Source: CAYLNH01 sp964384625 (lineage in GTDB: Bacteria > Verrucomicrobiota > Lentisphaeria > JABSQK01). From it: DNA of 19,560 bases. The notes under the pieces were generated by a model, which was given only the letters and a program-made list of their open reading frames with translations, was not told the DNA's origin and made no database searches. The position numbers and the translations under genes are program-made. Position 1 is the stretch's first letter. The number at the start of each line of letters is the position of its first letter. The DNA is taken from positions 1 through 19,560 of the forward strand of contig CAYLNH010000122.1 of NCBI GenBank assembly GCA_964384625.1, written 5' to 3'. Shown here piece by piece: positions 8,832 to 16,487 of this stretch.

Positions 8832-9437
8832 ATGGAACAAAGCACACCCCTGAAAATAGTCTGCGCCGGCGACAGCATTACCGGCTGGTCGGACCTGACC
8901 AGCTACCTGAAATGGTCGCACATCCTGGAATGCATGCTCGAAGCATGTCTGGGCAGAGACCATGTTCAAGTTGTGAACCGTGGGATTGGCGGCAACACGA
9001 CCGGCCAACTGCGGGAGCGTCTGCAACGTGATGTGCTGAACGAAAATCCGGATATCGTCACTGTACTGATTGGCGGCAATGACGCCGGGCGACAGGTGTC
9101 TCGCCGGGCCACCGAGAAGAACCTGAATGGAATTCTCGGCGCTCTCAGACAGGCGGGCTGTCGCGTGTTGGTGATGCAGTATCACCTGCTCGTGAACGAC
9201 ACCAACGAGGATACGGCTTGGACGCATCTGAACACGAACAACGACCTGATTGCCGCGGCCGCGGAGCAACATGAGTGCCCGTTGCTGCCGCTGATGCCGC
9301 CGATGGCGGAAGCGTGGGAGCAACTGTCCCTGGCGGAACTGGTCAACCCCGTTGACGGTGTCCATCTCAGCCCGGGCGGGGAATTGGTGTTTGCCCGCAC
9401 GATCTTCAAGAAGCTGAGGCAGCTCGGGTGGATCTGA
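8832..9437 (+). CDS. SGNH/GDSL-type esterase
   Basis: This 201-residue protein is a compact SGNH hydrolase, probably removing acetyl or other acyl groups from a carbohydrate. All four blocks are visible: CAGDSITGW with catalytic S15, the oxyanion glycine in RGIGGNT (block II), IGGND with N83 (block III), and DGVH with D175 and H178 (block V). The frame is open upstream to 8655, but ATG 8832 is preceded by GAGAGGA and begins just before the GDS motif, as usual for cytoplasmic members. There is no signal peptide. It is divergent from the sulfatase pair and converges on the PHP hydrolase with only 13 bp between the stop codons. With the sulfatases it fits removal of substituents from imported oligosaccharides. 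Confidence 0.9.
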   Translation: MEQSTPLKIVCAGDSITGWSDLTSYLKWSHILECMLEACLGRDHVQVVNRGIGGNTTGQLRERLQRDVLNENPDIVTVLIGGNDAGRQVSRRATEKNLNGILGALRQAGCRVLVMQYHLLVNDTNEDTAWTHLNTNNDLIAAAAEQHECPLLPLMPPMAEAWEQLSLAELVNPVDGVHLSPGGELVFARTIFKKLRQLGWI

Positions 9438-9450
9438 TGACGCCGGGATC

Positions 9451-10338
9451 TTACTGAACAAATAACGAGTTTGTCCAGGCACGGCGACCGGCCGTATCCT
9501 CGATCTCCAGACGGGCATAGGCCCAGTCTTCTGGAATATCAAAATGCGCTTCCGTCAACTTCCCCCCGGTAAAGTCGCCGCGGCGATCACCTATGGGTCC
9601 CGGTCCAACCACGCGCGCGAAGCGCACGGAGGACGTCTCAATGCGCACATGGCGACCGTCATATTCGATCCCGTGAAACTCGGGGCCGCAGGTGGAATAG
9701 AAGTCGCCGCACCGGATCGCCTCGGTAATCGCCGCTGATGAACATTCTGCCGCATTAACCATGATCCAGCCGCCGTTCCAGCCCGCATGCTCACGGCGCG
9801 CATGCGTATCGTCCGCCGCAAACCCCAGCGCCAATGGATCTCTCTCCAACATAACATCCCAATGCACCACACCGTCACTCTTCCCATTCAGCCAGTGACA
9901 TACGTGGTTGTAGACCTCCACGCCATCGAAGCCATGGCGCAATGCATCATCTGTAGAGTTGCCGCTCCAATGCGGATGGGCCAAAACGAGGATCGCTCCC
10001 TGCTCACGAGCGGATTGCAGCGCCGCCGTCAAGCCCTGTTCCTCCGCCATTCCATCAACCTTGCCCAGACAGACGACGTGAAACATACTGCCGGCCTCAT
10101 CATGGCCGTCGAGTTCAATGCCGTCGAGCCAGAGCAGAGGACACTCCGCCTCGTCGGCCGCAACATCCGAAGCCACCCAGTGGTCGGTGCGAAACAGGAA
10201 ATCGTATCCTTCGCGGGCATACATATCCGCCAGACCGGCAAAGGTCTCGCCGCCATCGGATGCTGTACTGTGGATATGGGTATTGCCTTTCAACCACCGC
10301 CGCCCGGGGCGGTAGCGAAACGAACGGGCATCAGGCAT
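9451..10338 (-). CDS. PHP-domain metallohydrolase (CehA/McbA-like)
   Basis: This 295-residue protein is a PHP-superfamily metal-dependent hydrolase. Metal ligands of the family are all present: NTHIHSTASDG (H21, H23, D28), TDHW (D52, H53), GIELDG (E75), AHPHW (H121, H123) and ADDTHA (D176, D177, H179). The C-terminal 100 residues look like a small beta domain, as in CehA-type proteins. The family includes phosphoesterases and other hydrolases, so the substrate cannot be named. AGGAAA lies just upstream of the ATG. It is divergent from the DUF362 operon across 133 bp and convergent with the esterase. No signal peptide. Confidence 0.88.
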   Translation of the reverse strand: MPDARSFRYRPGRRWLKGNTHIHSTASDGGETFAGLADMYAREGYDFLFRTDHWVASDVAADEAECPLLWLDGIELDGHDEAGSMFHVVCLGKVDGMAEEQGLTAALQSAREQGAILVLAHPHWSGNSTDDALRHGFDGVEVYNHVCHWLNGKSDGVVHWDVMLERDPLALGFAADDTHARREHAGWNGGWIMVNAAECSSAAITEAIRCGDFYSTCGPEFHGIEYDGRHVRIETSSVRFARVVGPGPIGDRRGDFTGGKLTEAHFDIPEDWAYARLEIEDTAGRRAWTNSLFVQ

Positions 10339-10458
10339 GGCGCTTTCCTTTCAGCGATCCCTATCAATAATCCTTTCCCACCGACAATACCAACGGTTTG
10401 ATTCCGCAAGTTCGTTTGAGTATCCCCGCTTGCAAAGGTAACGTACGGCGCACCAAGC

Positions 10459-10464
10459 GAGGAG
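10459..10464 (+). promoter_or_regulatory. Shine-Dalgarno supporting a GTG start
   Basis: GAGGAG lies 7 nt before GTG 10472. This decides the start of the DUF362 gene, since no suitable ATG sits near the conserved N-terminus. Confidence 0.7.
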
Positions 10465-10471
10465 ATCGCCC

Positions 10472-11263
10472 GTGGATCCGGTCACAACAGCATTTACCAC
10501 GTTCGAAGAATCGGTGCCGACCGCTCTGGACGCGCTTGATGCCGGGGCAGTGCTGGCCCGACAGTCGGCGATCCTGATCAAACCGAATCTGATCAATGCG
10601 TCACCGCCGCCGATCACCACCCCCGTCGCCTGTGTGGAAGCGGTCATCAACTATGTCCGCGAGCATTCCGCCGCGGCAATTGTCGTTGGCGAGGGTTGCG
10701 GCGACGCGCAGCTGGAAACCGACGACGTCTTCCAGCGACTGGGCTACACGGAAATGGCCGGGCGCCTGAACGTCGAACTCGTCGACTTGAATCGCGCCGA
10801 GACACGACTGTCGCGAGCCGACTGCGCGGTCTGGCCCGAACTGCACCTCCCGGAGATCTGTCTGACGCACTTTGTGATCTCGGTACCGGTGCTCAAGGCC
10901 CATTCCCTGGCGGATATCACCGGGACGCTGAAGAATATGATGGGGGTCTTGCCGCCCGAGCACTACGCCGGCGGCTATGGCTCATGGAAGAAGGCGATGT
11001 TCCATGGACAGATGCACGCCTCCATCGTCGATCTCAGTCGCCATCGCGCGCCGGACCTGACCGTGCTTGATGCCAGTGTCGGGATGGCGGATTTCCATCT
11101 CGGCGGGCCGCACTGTAATCCGCCCGTCAACAAGATCGTCGCGGGCGCCGATCCATTGGCTGTCGACCGCCTGGCAGCTGAACTGCTCGGCTTCGACTGG
11201 CAATCCATCGACCACCTGCGTCACGATATCGACCTGAATTCCGGTATGGCCTGCGGTTCCTGA
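10472..11263 (+). CDS. DUF362 family protein
   Basis: This 263-residue protein belongs to the DUF362 (COG2006) family, whose biochemical role is not established. Hallmarks are ILIKPNLIN (K37-P-N39), the VVGEGCGDA segment near residue 71, the central VPVLKAHSLADITGTLKNMMG-type core (about 138-158), and DPLAVDRLA near 217. It has no ferredoxin-like CxxCxxC cluster of the kind fused to some members. Start is GTG with a strong Shine-Dalgarno. It is the first gene of a plus-strand run; the kinase follows after 16 bp. Its link to the kinase and membrane proteins suggests a role in metabolising whatever the membrane protein handles, but that is inference. Confidence 0.85.
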   Translation: MDPVTTAFTTFEESVPTALDALDAGAVLARQSAILIKPNLINASPPPITTPVACVEAVINYVREHSAAAIVVGEGCGDAQLETDDVFQRLGYTEMAGRLNVELVDLNRAETRLSRADCAVWPELHLPEICLTHFVISVPVLKAHSLADITGTLKNMMGVLPPEHYAGGYGSWKKAMFHGQMHASIVDLSRHRAPDLTVLDASVGMADFHLGGPHCNPPVNKIVAGADPLAVDRLAAELLGFDWQSIDHLRHDIDLNSGMACGS

Positions 11264-11279
11264 ACCAAGGAGTCCCTTA

Positions 11280-11915
11280 ATGAAACTCGCGCTTGTCGGC
11301 ATGTCGGGCACGGGCAAGACGTATTGGTCGCGACACCTCGAGAAAATCGGTTTCAAGCGGTATTCCTGTGACGAACTGATCGCGGCGGAACTGGAGATCC
11401 TCACGCTGGGCGGGGTGACCGACTTCGACAGCATGGCCAAATGGCTCGGCTTCCCGTTCGAGACGGACTACAGCGAGAATGCCGCCACCTATCTCGCTCT
11501 GGAAGAGCAGGTCCTGGCGGCTCTCATCGATGAGCTCTCCGATACCAACAGCGAGGAGCTTGAGAACGTTGTCTTCGACACCACCGGCAGCGTCCTCTAT
11601 CTCGACAGCGGCCTCCTGGACCTGCTGCAGGAGCTGACGACTGTGGTGCACCTGACCACCCCGCCCATCGTGCGGGAGAAGCTGCTGCAACGATACATCA
11701 CGAAGCCCCGGCCGATCTTGTGGGGCGATCACTACAAACCGCTGCCCGATGAAGATCCTTATGAAGCGTTGAACCGCTGTTACAACGAACTCCTGAGCCG
11801 CCGGGAACGCGGCTATGCGAAAATCGCCCGCGTCACGATCGACTACGATCAGCGCAACCATAAAGGCTTCGGGCCGGCGGAACTCGTGGCCGAGGTCGAG
11901 CGTCAACTGCAGTAG
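11280..11915 (+). CDS. Shikimate-kinase-like P-loop kinase, substrate unknown
   Basis: This 211-residue protein is a small P-loop kinase. The Walker A motif GMSGTGKT (7-14) opens the protein, followed by YSCDELIAAEL in the place of the shikimate-kinase DxD region, VFDTTGS, a VVHLTTP strand, and KPRPIL matching the RPLL segment after the lid. It lacks the GGG and FR..E residues that bind shikimate in AroK/AroL, and it sits beside no aromatic biosynthesis genes, so a different small-molecule substrate such as a sugar is likely. AAGGAG lies 8 nt upstream of the ATG. It is 16 bp after the DUF362 gene and 79 bp before the small membrane protein, consistent with one operon. Confidence 0.8.
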   Translation: MKLALVGMSGTGKTYWSRHLEKIGFKRYSCDELIAAELEILTLGGVTDFDSMAKWLGFPFETDYSENAATYLALEEQVLAALIDELSDTNSEELENVVFDTTGSVLYLDSGLLDLLQELTTVVHLTTPPIVREKLLQRYITKPRPILWGDHYKPLPDEDPYEALNRCYNELLSRRERGYAKIARVTIDYDQRNHKGFGPAELVAEVERQLQ

Positions 11916-11994
11916 CAAAACGCGGTTCTTCAGCTATGTTCGGTCGTTCCGCGCTGCCGCGGATTGCCGCCATCATCAGAACACAGGAACCAAT

Positions 11995-12279
11995 ATGTCC
12001 ATTTTTGAAATCACGATGCTCATCTGCTTCGGCATCAGTTGGCCGATATCGATTGCCAAAGCTCTGCGAACAAAGCAAGTCGCCGGCAAGAGCCCGGTGT
12101 TCCTGGCGGTCATCTGCCTCGGCTACCTCAGCGGCATCGCCCACAAGATCCTCTATCATCGCGACTGGGTAATTGCCCTCTATGCACTGAATTTCCTGCT
12201 CGTCGCCTTTGACCTCTTCCTCTACTTCCGCTACTCAAAACGCACGCCGGCCGCACCGGAGCCGGCGCCGGCCCGGTAA
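11995..12279 (+). CDS. Small three-helix membrane protein, PQ-loop/SemiSWEET-like
   Basis: This 94-residue protein has three predicted membrane helices (about 4-22, 34-51, 59-79) and a Pro/Ala-rich tail. The first helix contains SWPISIAKALRTKQVAGKSP, resembling PQ-loop proteins, and three helices is the size of a SemiSWEET protomer, which works as a dimer in sugar transport. The similarity is from pattern only, so sugar transport is a hypothesis. ATG 11995 is chosen because AGGAA lies 6 nt upstream and the helix starts at once; the longer open frame to 11815 overlaps the kinase and has no support. The next gene starts 17 bp downstream. Confidence 0.7.
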   Translation: MSIFEITMLICFGISWPISIAKALRTKQVAGKSPVFLAVICLGYLSGIAHKILYHRDWVIALYALNFLLVAFDLFLYFRYSKRTPAAPEPAPAR

Positions 12280-12296
12280 CCGGAACGCTCGGCTGT

Positions 12297-15200
12297 ATGA
12301 CATTGCGCGCCTTCATTCTCGGTCTCTTCGGGGCGGCCCTGCTGAATGCGTTCTGCTATTTCAACGACTTCGTCATGCGCCAGACCTATCTGGTCGGCAG
12401 CTATCTGCCGTTGCCGATCTACGGCGGCCTGCTGCTGTTCATCCTGCTCATCAACGCCCCCCTGCGGCGCTGGCTCAGGCGCTGGGCTTTCAGCGGTACA
12501 GAACTGGCCATCATCGTCGGCATCATGCTCGCCGCCTGCTATGTCCCGGGACGCGGGCTGATGCACTACTTCTTCACCTTTCAGATGATGCCCCATCAGT
12601 TCGCCAAAACCCGATCCTCCTGGAAAAGCACGAATGTCGTCGACCTGGCCCCGGACCAGATGCTCGCCGACATCACCCGCGAGGAAGCCGCCGGCAAGAT
12701 CGTCGCCGCCAACGGCAAAGCCGTGGCACTGGATGAATCCGCCAGCGGCGCGCCGGACGCCTATACCGGCATGCAACTGCAGCTGATCGGGTCCGACGAA
12801 AAGCAGGCGATCCAGACCATTGAGCACTACGACGGTGCCACGCGGACGGCCGTCGTGGCGGCAGAATGGCAGGCCGTGCCGGCAATCGGCGACGCCTACC
12901 GAATCATCAGCAATCAGGAAGAAGAAGCGCTCACGCCTTTCCTGCAGGGACGCCCGCGGTCGGCCGGCAAAACCGCTTTCGCCTCGATCCGCAATATCTG
13001 TCGCGACGCCGGGCCGACAACCATCACGCTCGCCGTGTCCGCCAGCCGGCGCGATCACGACTACCGCGGCCTGCAGCTCACAATCCGCGACGGCGACGGC
13101 AAAGGCCAGGCCCGCACGATCACGGCGTATGCCGGCAATACCCGCGTCGCCACTGTGGAGAGAGCCTGGGCGACAACGCCGGAAGCCGGCGACGGCTATG
13201 AGATCACCGGCCGGCCCGCGGGCGGCCCCTGGTCGAAACGCGTTCTCGCCGGCGAAATCCTGGCAGCCGACACGCAGAATGTCACCCTGAACGGCATTGC
13301 TGGCGATACCGACGACGTCCTCTGCGACCTCCAGATCACCGTTCGCGACCAGGCCGGAAACCAACAGACACGCACGATTATCGACTATGACGGCGAAACC
13401 AAAGTCGCCCGTCTGGCCAAGCCGTGGGCGACCGTGCCGGCCACCGGCGACACCTTCGTAATCCCGATTCGCCAGGAGGTCCTTGCCCATCCACAGGGCG
13501 AGGTCCGCGGGACGGCTGTCGACGCAGACGAAAGCAGCATCGCCCTGGGGACTGCCGCCAGTCACCGCGACAACGTCTATCGCGGCATGAAGATTCGACT
13601 GCTCGACGGTCCCGCCGCCGGGCAGGAGCGCAAGATTCTGCGCTACGACGGCAGCCGCAAGATCGCCGTCGTCTATGATTCCGGCCGGCCGACTGCCGCG
13701 ACGAATACCCCGTTTCGCCCGGCCCCGCAAGCAGGGGATGCGTACGCCGTCATGCCGCCGCCGACCATTCCGTGGTTCGCCTGGAAGCGCAGCCTGAAGT
13801 TCTGGCTGCCGCTGTTGCTCTGTTTCTCGTTCGGCATGATCGGGCTGGCGCTGGTCGTCCATCGCCAGTGGTCCAGACACGAGCTGCTGGCCTACCCGAT
13901 TGCGCAGTTTGCCGACTCGCTGCTTGGCGATTCGCAATCCTGCATTCCGCCGGTTCTCAAGAGTCGCAGTTTCTGGATCGCCGCCGGGATCATCCTGTTC
14001 ATCCACCTGGAGAATTACGGTTGCCGTTGGTGGCCGCAGCACCTGATCCGCATCCCCCGATGGTTCGATTTCACCGCGTTCCGGAATCTTTCCTCAACGC
14101 TGAAGCGGACAGGCGCGTCCTGGTGGATCTTCCGGCCGACCTTCTATTTCTCGGTGATCGGCTTTGCCTACTTCCTCTCCAGCGAGGTTTCTTTCTCACT
14201 CGGCATCGCCCCCTACGTCTACGCCTACTTCCTGGGGATCATGGCCATCATGGGCATCTCCGTCGGCGGCCCGCACCTGGCGGCGAAACCCGAGTCGTTC
14301 ATCTACGCCGGCGCCTTCATGGCCATTCTCGTCACCATGCTCTACGCCGGTCGCCACTACTACCTGAGCATGCTGAAACAGTCCATGTTCCTGCGGGTGC
14401 CGGAAGCTGACCGCCACCGCCAGGGGGCGTGGGGCATGCGCGTGTTTCTGGCCTGCATGCTGCTCTTCATCGTACAACTGGTGCTCGTCGGACTGGACTG
14501 GCAGCTCGCGGTCCTCTATACCTTCGGAGCGGCGATCATCTTCCTCGTCACCAGCCGGATCGTGGCCGAAACCGGTGCGTTCTTTATCCATCCCTGGTTC
14601 TATCCCTGCGCCTTTCTCTGGGGCATCATGGGCGAGCGTGCGCTCGGCCCGCAAACCCTGCTGATCATGCTCATGGTCTCTTCACTACTGCTGATCGACC
14701 CGCGCGAAGCGCTGATGCCGTTCGTGACGCACGCACTCAAAATCGCCGGCGACCAGAAGGCGCACCTGGGCAAAGTCGCCGTCGGCGGCGGCCTGGCCGT
14801 TGTTGTTGCATTTGCCGTGGCCGTGCCGGCCACGCTGTACTGGCAGTACAGCAAGGGCGTTCACAGCGTCAGCGACGGCTGGTGCATCTGGGGCGTGCCG
14901 AACTTCGCTCTGAGCCACACGGTGAAGGTCAAGCAACGGCTGGAAGCGCAGGGGGTCCTTGAAGAAGCGGAGTCCACAAAAGGCTTCAGCCGTTTTACCA
15001 AGATCTCGCCGCGCGGTGATTGCGTGACCTTCTTCCTGGTGGCTTTCGGCCTCGGCCTGCTGTGCAGCGTGGCCCGCCTGCGGCATGCCCGGTGGCCCAT
15101 TCATCCGGTGATGTTCGCTGTGCTCGGGACCTTCCAGAGCCGTATGATCGGGCCGTCGTTTCTGCTTGGCTGGCTGGTGAAGTACCTCATCACCAAGTTC

Positions 15201-15353
15201 GGCGGCTCGCAGGTCTACCAGAAACTCAAACCGCTCTTCTTCGGTCTCATCGCCGGTGAAATGCTCGGCGGCCTGCTCCCCATGATTATCGGCGCAGTCT
15301 ACTACTGGATCACCGGCGAGTCGCCCAAGTCCTTCTGGGTCTTCCGCGGCTGA
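12297..15353 (+). CDS. DUF6785/DUF6784 polytopic membrane protein with four-repeat loop insertion
   Basis: This 1018-residue inner-membrane protein belongs to the DUF6785/DUF6784 family, large polytopic proteins resembling transporters and common in PVC bacteria; no function is established. Three helices (about 5-22, 40-54, 69-93) precede a very long hydrophilic stretch (about 100-490). IPWFAWKRSLKFWLP then resumes the family pattern, with a bundle of further helices to the C-terminus. Residues about 925-1018, with RLRHARWPIHPVMFAV and FLLGWLVKYLITKFGGSQVY, match DUF6784. Members I know have only a short loop before IPW, so roughly 330-390 residues are extra, and they hold four tandem repeats. 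The start has a weak Shine-Dalgarno (GGAA about 13 nt upstream), possibly relying on coupling to the preceding gene, whose stop is 17 bp away. It ends 5 bp from the stop of the convergent pseudopilin. Confidence 0.82.
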   Translation: MTLRAFILGLFGAALLNAFCYFNDFVMRQTYLVGSYLPLPIYGGLLLFILLINAPLRRWLRRWAFSGTELAIIVGIMLAACYVPGRGLMHYFFTFQMMPHQFAKTRSSWKSTNVVDLAPDQMLADITREEAAGKIVAANGKAVALDESASGAPDAYTGMQLQLIGSDEKQAIQTIEHYDGATRTAVVAAEWQAVPAIGDAYRIISNQEEEALTPFLQGRPRSAGKTAFASIRNICRDAGPTTITLAVSASRRDHDYRGLQLTIRDGDGKGQARTITAYAGNTRVATVERAWATTPEAGDGYEITGRPAGGPWSKRVLAGEILAADTQNVTLNGIAGDTDDVLCDLQITVRDQAGNQQTRTIIDYDGETKVARLAKPWATVPATGDTFVIPIRQEVLAHPQGEVRGTAVDADESSIALGTAASHRDNVYRGMKIRLLDGPAAGQERKILRYDGSRKIAVVYDSGRPTAATNTPFRPAPQAGDAYAVMPPPTIPWFAWKRSLKFWLPLLLCFSFGMIGLALVVHRQWSRHELLAYPIAQFADSLLGDSQSCIPPVLKSRSFWIAAGIILFIHLENYGCRWWPQHLIRIPRWFDFTAFRNLSSTLKRTGASWWIFRPTFYFSVIGFAYFLSSEVSFSLGIAPYVYAYFLGIMAIMGISVGGPHLAAKPESFIYAGAFMAILVTMLYAGRHYYLSMLKQSMFLRVPEADRHRQGAWGMRVFLACMLLFIVQLVLVGLDWQLAVLYTFGAAIIFLVTSRIVAETGAFFIHPWFYPCAFLWGIMGERALGPQTLLIMLMVSSLLLIDPREALMPFVTHALKIAGDQKAHLGKVAVGGGLAVVVAFAVAVPATLYWQYSKGVHSVSDGWCIWGVPNFALSHTVKVKQRLEAQGVLEEAESTKGFSRFTKISPRGDCVTFFLVAFGLGLLCSVARLRHARWPIHPVMFAVLGTFQSRMIGPSFLLGWLVKYLITKFGGSQVYQKLKPLFFGLIAGEMLGGLLPMIIGAVYYWITGESPKSFWVFRG
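12690..13754 (+). repeat. Four protein-level tandem repeats in the membrane protein loop
   Basis: Core units lie at residues 159-203, 259-303, 345-389 and 431-485 (nt 12771-12905, 13071-13205, 13329-13463, 13587-13751), spaced 100, 86 and 86 residues. Units 1-3 align without gaps over 45 residues; unit 4 has a 10-residue insertion. Units 2 and 3 share 22 of 45 residues by hand alignment. Shared positions include R-D, G, Q, R-T-I, Y-x-G, V-A, W-x-T-x-P and G-D-x-Y. The pattern resembles the GAGQ-R-I-Y-G repeats I know from phage virion proteins. Divergence at DNA level implies the array is old. Confidence 0.85.
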
Positions 15354-15358
15354 CTCCG

Positions 15359-16192
15359 CTAATTTAAAATATAGCGCAGCGTGAAGCTCTCCGTCTCGAC
15401 CCAGGGCCGATGGAAATTCAGCAGGTACTCCTTGCCCGCGGCCCACCGGGCGTGACCATCCGGAAACAACACGTTGGATCCACCGCCGTGATGGACCCCG
15501 GGCGACCGACGGCCGTCGTCCTTGAGTTGGACCGACCCGGTGCCCGACAGCCGCGTGCAGTTCATCCGCCGCTTGCTGCCGCACATATACGCCGGGTCCG
15601 CCAACGTGTCGCTGTGAAACCCGTCGTACTGGTAGCTTTCGATCAGCAGAAACCCGTCCTGATCGAGATCTGTCAAACGGAAGTTCCCGTCGGAGGCCGA
15701 CCGGTTCGAGATCTTGTTCAGACTGTTCGTCAGATAGTCAAAGGTCTTCGGGTGATTGCCGTATACCGGTGACCCGTCCCAATGGAACCAGACGTTGTTT
15801 GTCGTCAGTGGGCAATCGAAGACCGGCACCGTCTTGCCGAGCCAGTTCGGTGAGCGGTTCTTCAAACTGCACGGCGCTTCGTCCGACCACAACAGACTGC
15901 CGCTGACATAGGGGTAGTAAAGCTTGTACCACTCGCCCCAATAGTACTTGCCGGCGTTCGTCTCCCACAGCGGCACGAATTCGCGATTCTCCTCCGCGTA
16001 CAGGTGATAGGCCAGACCAAGCTGTTTCATGTTGCTCAGGCACATCGCGCGATACGCCAGTTCTCTGGCCCGCGACAGAACCGGGAGCAGCATCGCCGCC
16101 AGGATGGCGATGATCGCCACCACCACCAGTAATTCGATCAAAGTAAAGCGCCGCCAGCTCCGGCGCCGCAGTCGTCCCGTTACACGTCCCAT
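15359..16192 (-). CDS. Type II secretion-like pseudopilin (H-X9-DG type)
   Basis: This 277-residue protein has a basic leader, the prepilin cleavage signature RRFTLIELLVVVAIIAILA and one N-terminal membrane helix, followed by the conserved SNMKQLGLAYHLYAEENREF segment, a Cys-containing block (VFDCPLT) and the C-terminal H-X9-DG motif (VHHGGGSNVLFPDGH). Such proteins are multiplied in Lentisphaerota and Planctomycetota genomes; their job is unknown beyond the pilin fold. I place the start at ATG 16192 because GGGAG lies 9 nt upstream; an in-frame ATG at 16210 has a weaker site and would add six residues. The residue before the cleavage-site Phe is Arg, not Gly. No secretion ATPase, secretin or prepilin peptidase is nearby. 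It is divergent from the carboxypeptidase and ends in TAG, as do several neighbours. Confidence 0.9.
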   Translation of the reverse strand: MGRVTGRLRRRSWRRFTLIELLVVVAIIAILAAMLLPVLSRARELAYRAMCLSNMKQLGLAYHLYAEENREFVPLWETNAGKYYWGEWYKLYYPYVSGSLLWSDEAPCSLKNRSPNWLGKTVPVFDCPLTTNNVWFHWDGSPVYGNHPKTFDYLTNSLNKISNRSASDGNFRLTDLDQDGFLLIESYQYDGFHSDTLADPAYMCGSKRRMNCTRLSGTGSVQLKDDGRRSPGVHHGGGSNVLFPDGHARWAAGKEYLLNFHRPWVETESFTLRYILN

Positions 16193-16201
16193 AGTAGAAA
16201 A

Positions 16202-16206
16202 CTCCC
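16202..16206 (-). promoter_or_regulatory. Shine-Dalgarno deciding the start of the right pseudopilin
   Basis: GGGAG on the minus strand lies 9 nt before ATG 16192, favouring it over the in-frame ATG at 16210. Confidence 0.55.
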
Positions 16207-16210
16207 ACAT

Positions 16211-16487
16211 CGATCAACTCTATATAAAGCTATCGCTAAAGGTAAATGAACTGCGGCGCAATGTCAAGTCTAAGTTGATAATGACAAAACTGCAGGCGGC
16301 GGCGAAGACAGTTATCGAGGCTGAAAATGGCTCATTGCATTTGCATATCGATTTTATTACGCAACCGTAGGCAAGAAGGCGGACAGGCATTGACCTGACG
16401 CCCGGCAACGACAGATTAGGACACGCAAGGCCGCTGACGCCGCCGCGTCCAGCCGGCCCGCGGCCCGACCGAAGGAAGGAGTCAGAC
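16211..16487. other. Divergent intergenic region, no gene
   Basis: This stretch separates the minus-strand pseudopilin from the plus-strand carboxypeptidase. Its left two thirds are AT-richer than the surrounding genes, as expected for a control region, and the right part is GC-rich and ends in the AAGGAG Shine-Dalgarno of the carboxypeptidase. I see no RNA gene, clear operator or riboswitch. Confidence 0.5.
16239..16267 (-). promoter_or_regulatory. Candidate promoter for the right pseudopilin
   Basis: A perfect TTGACA on the minus strand (16267-16262) is followed after 17 nt by TACCTT (16244-16239), a poor -10 with three of six consensus bases. It lies about 50 nt upstream of the start in the 295-bp divergent gap. 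Only the -35 is persuasive. Confidence 0.3.

Noticed and set aside
12231..14042. 603-codon minus-strand frame opposite the DUF6785 protein
   Set aside because: No recognisable domain or start site. The sense frame has membrane helices and conserved repeats.
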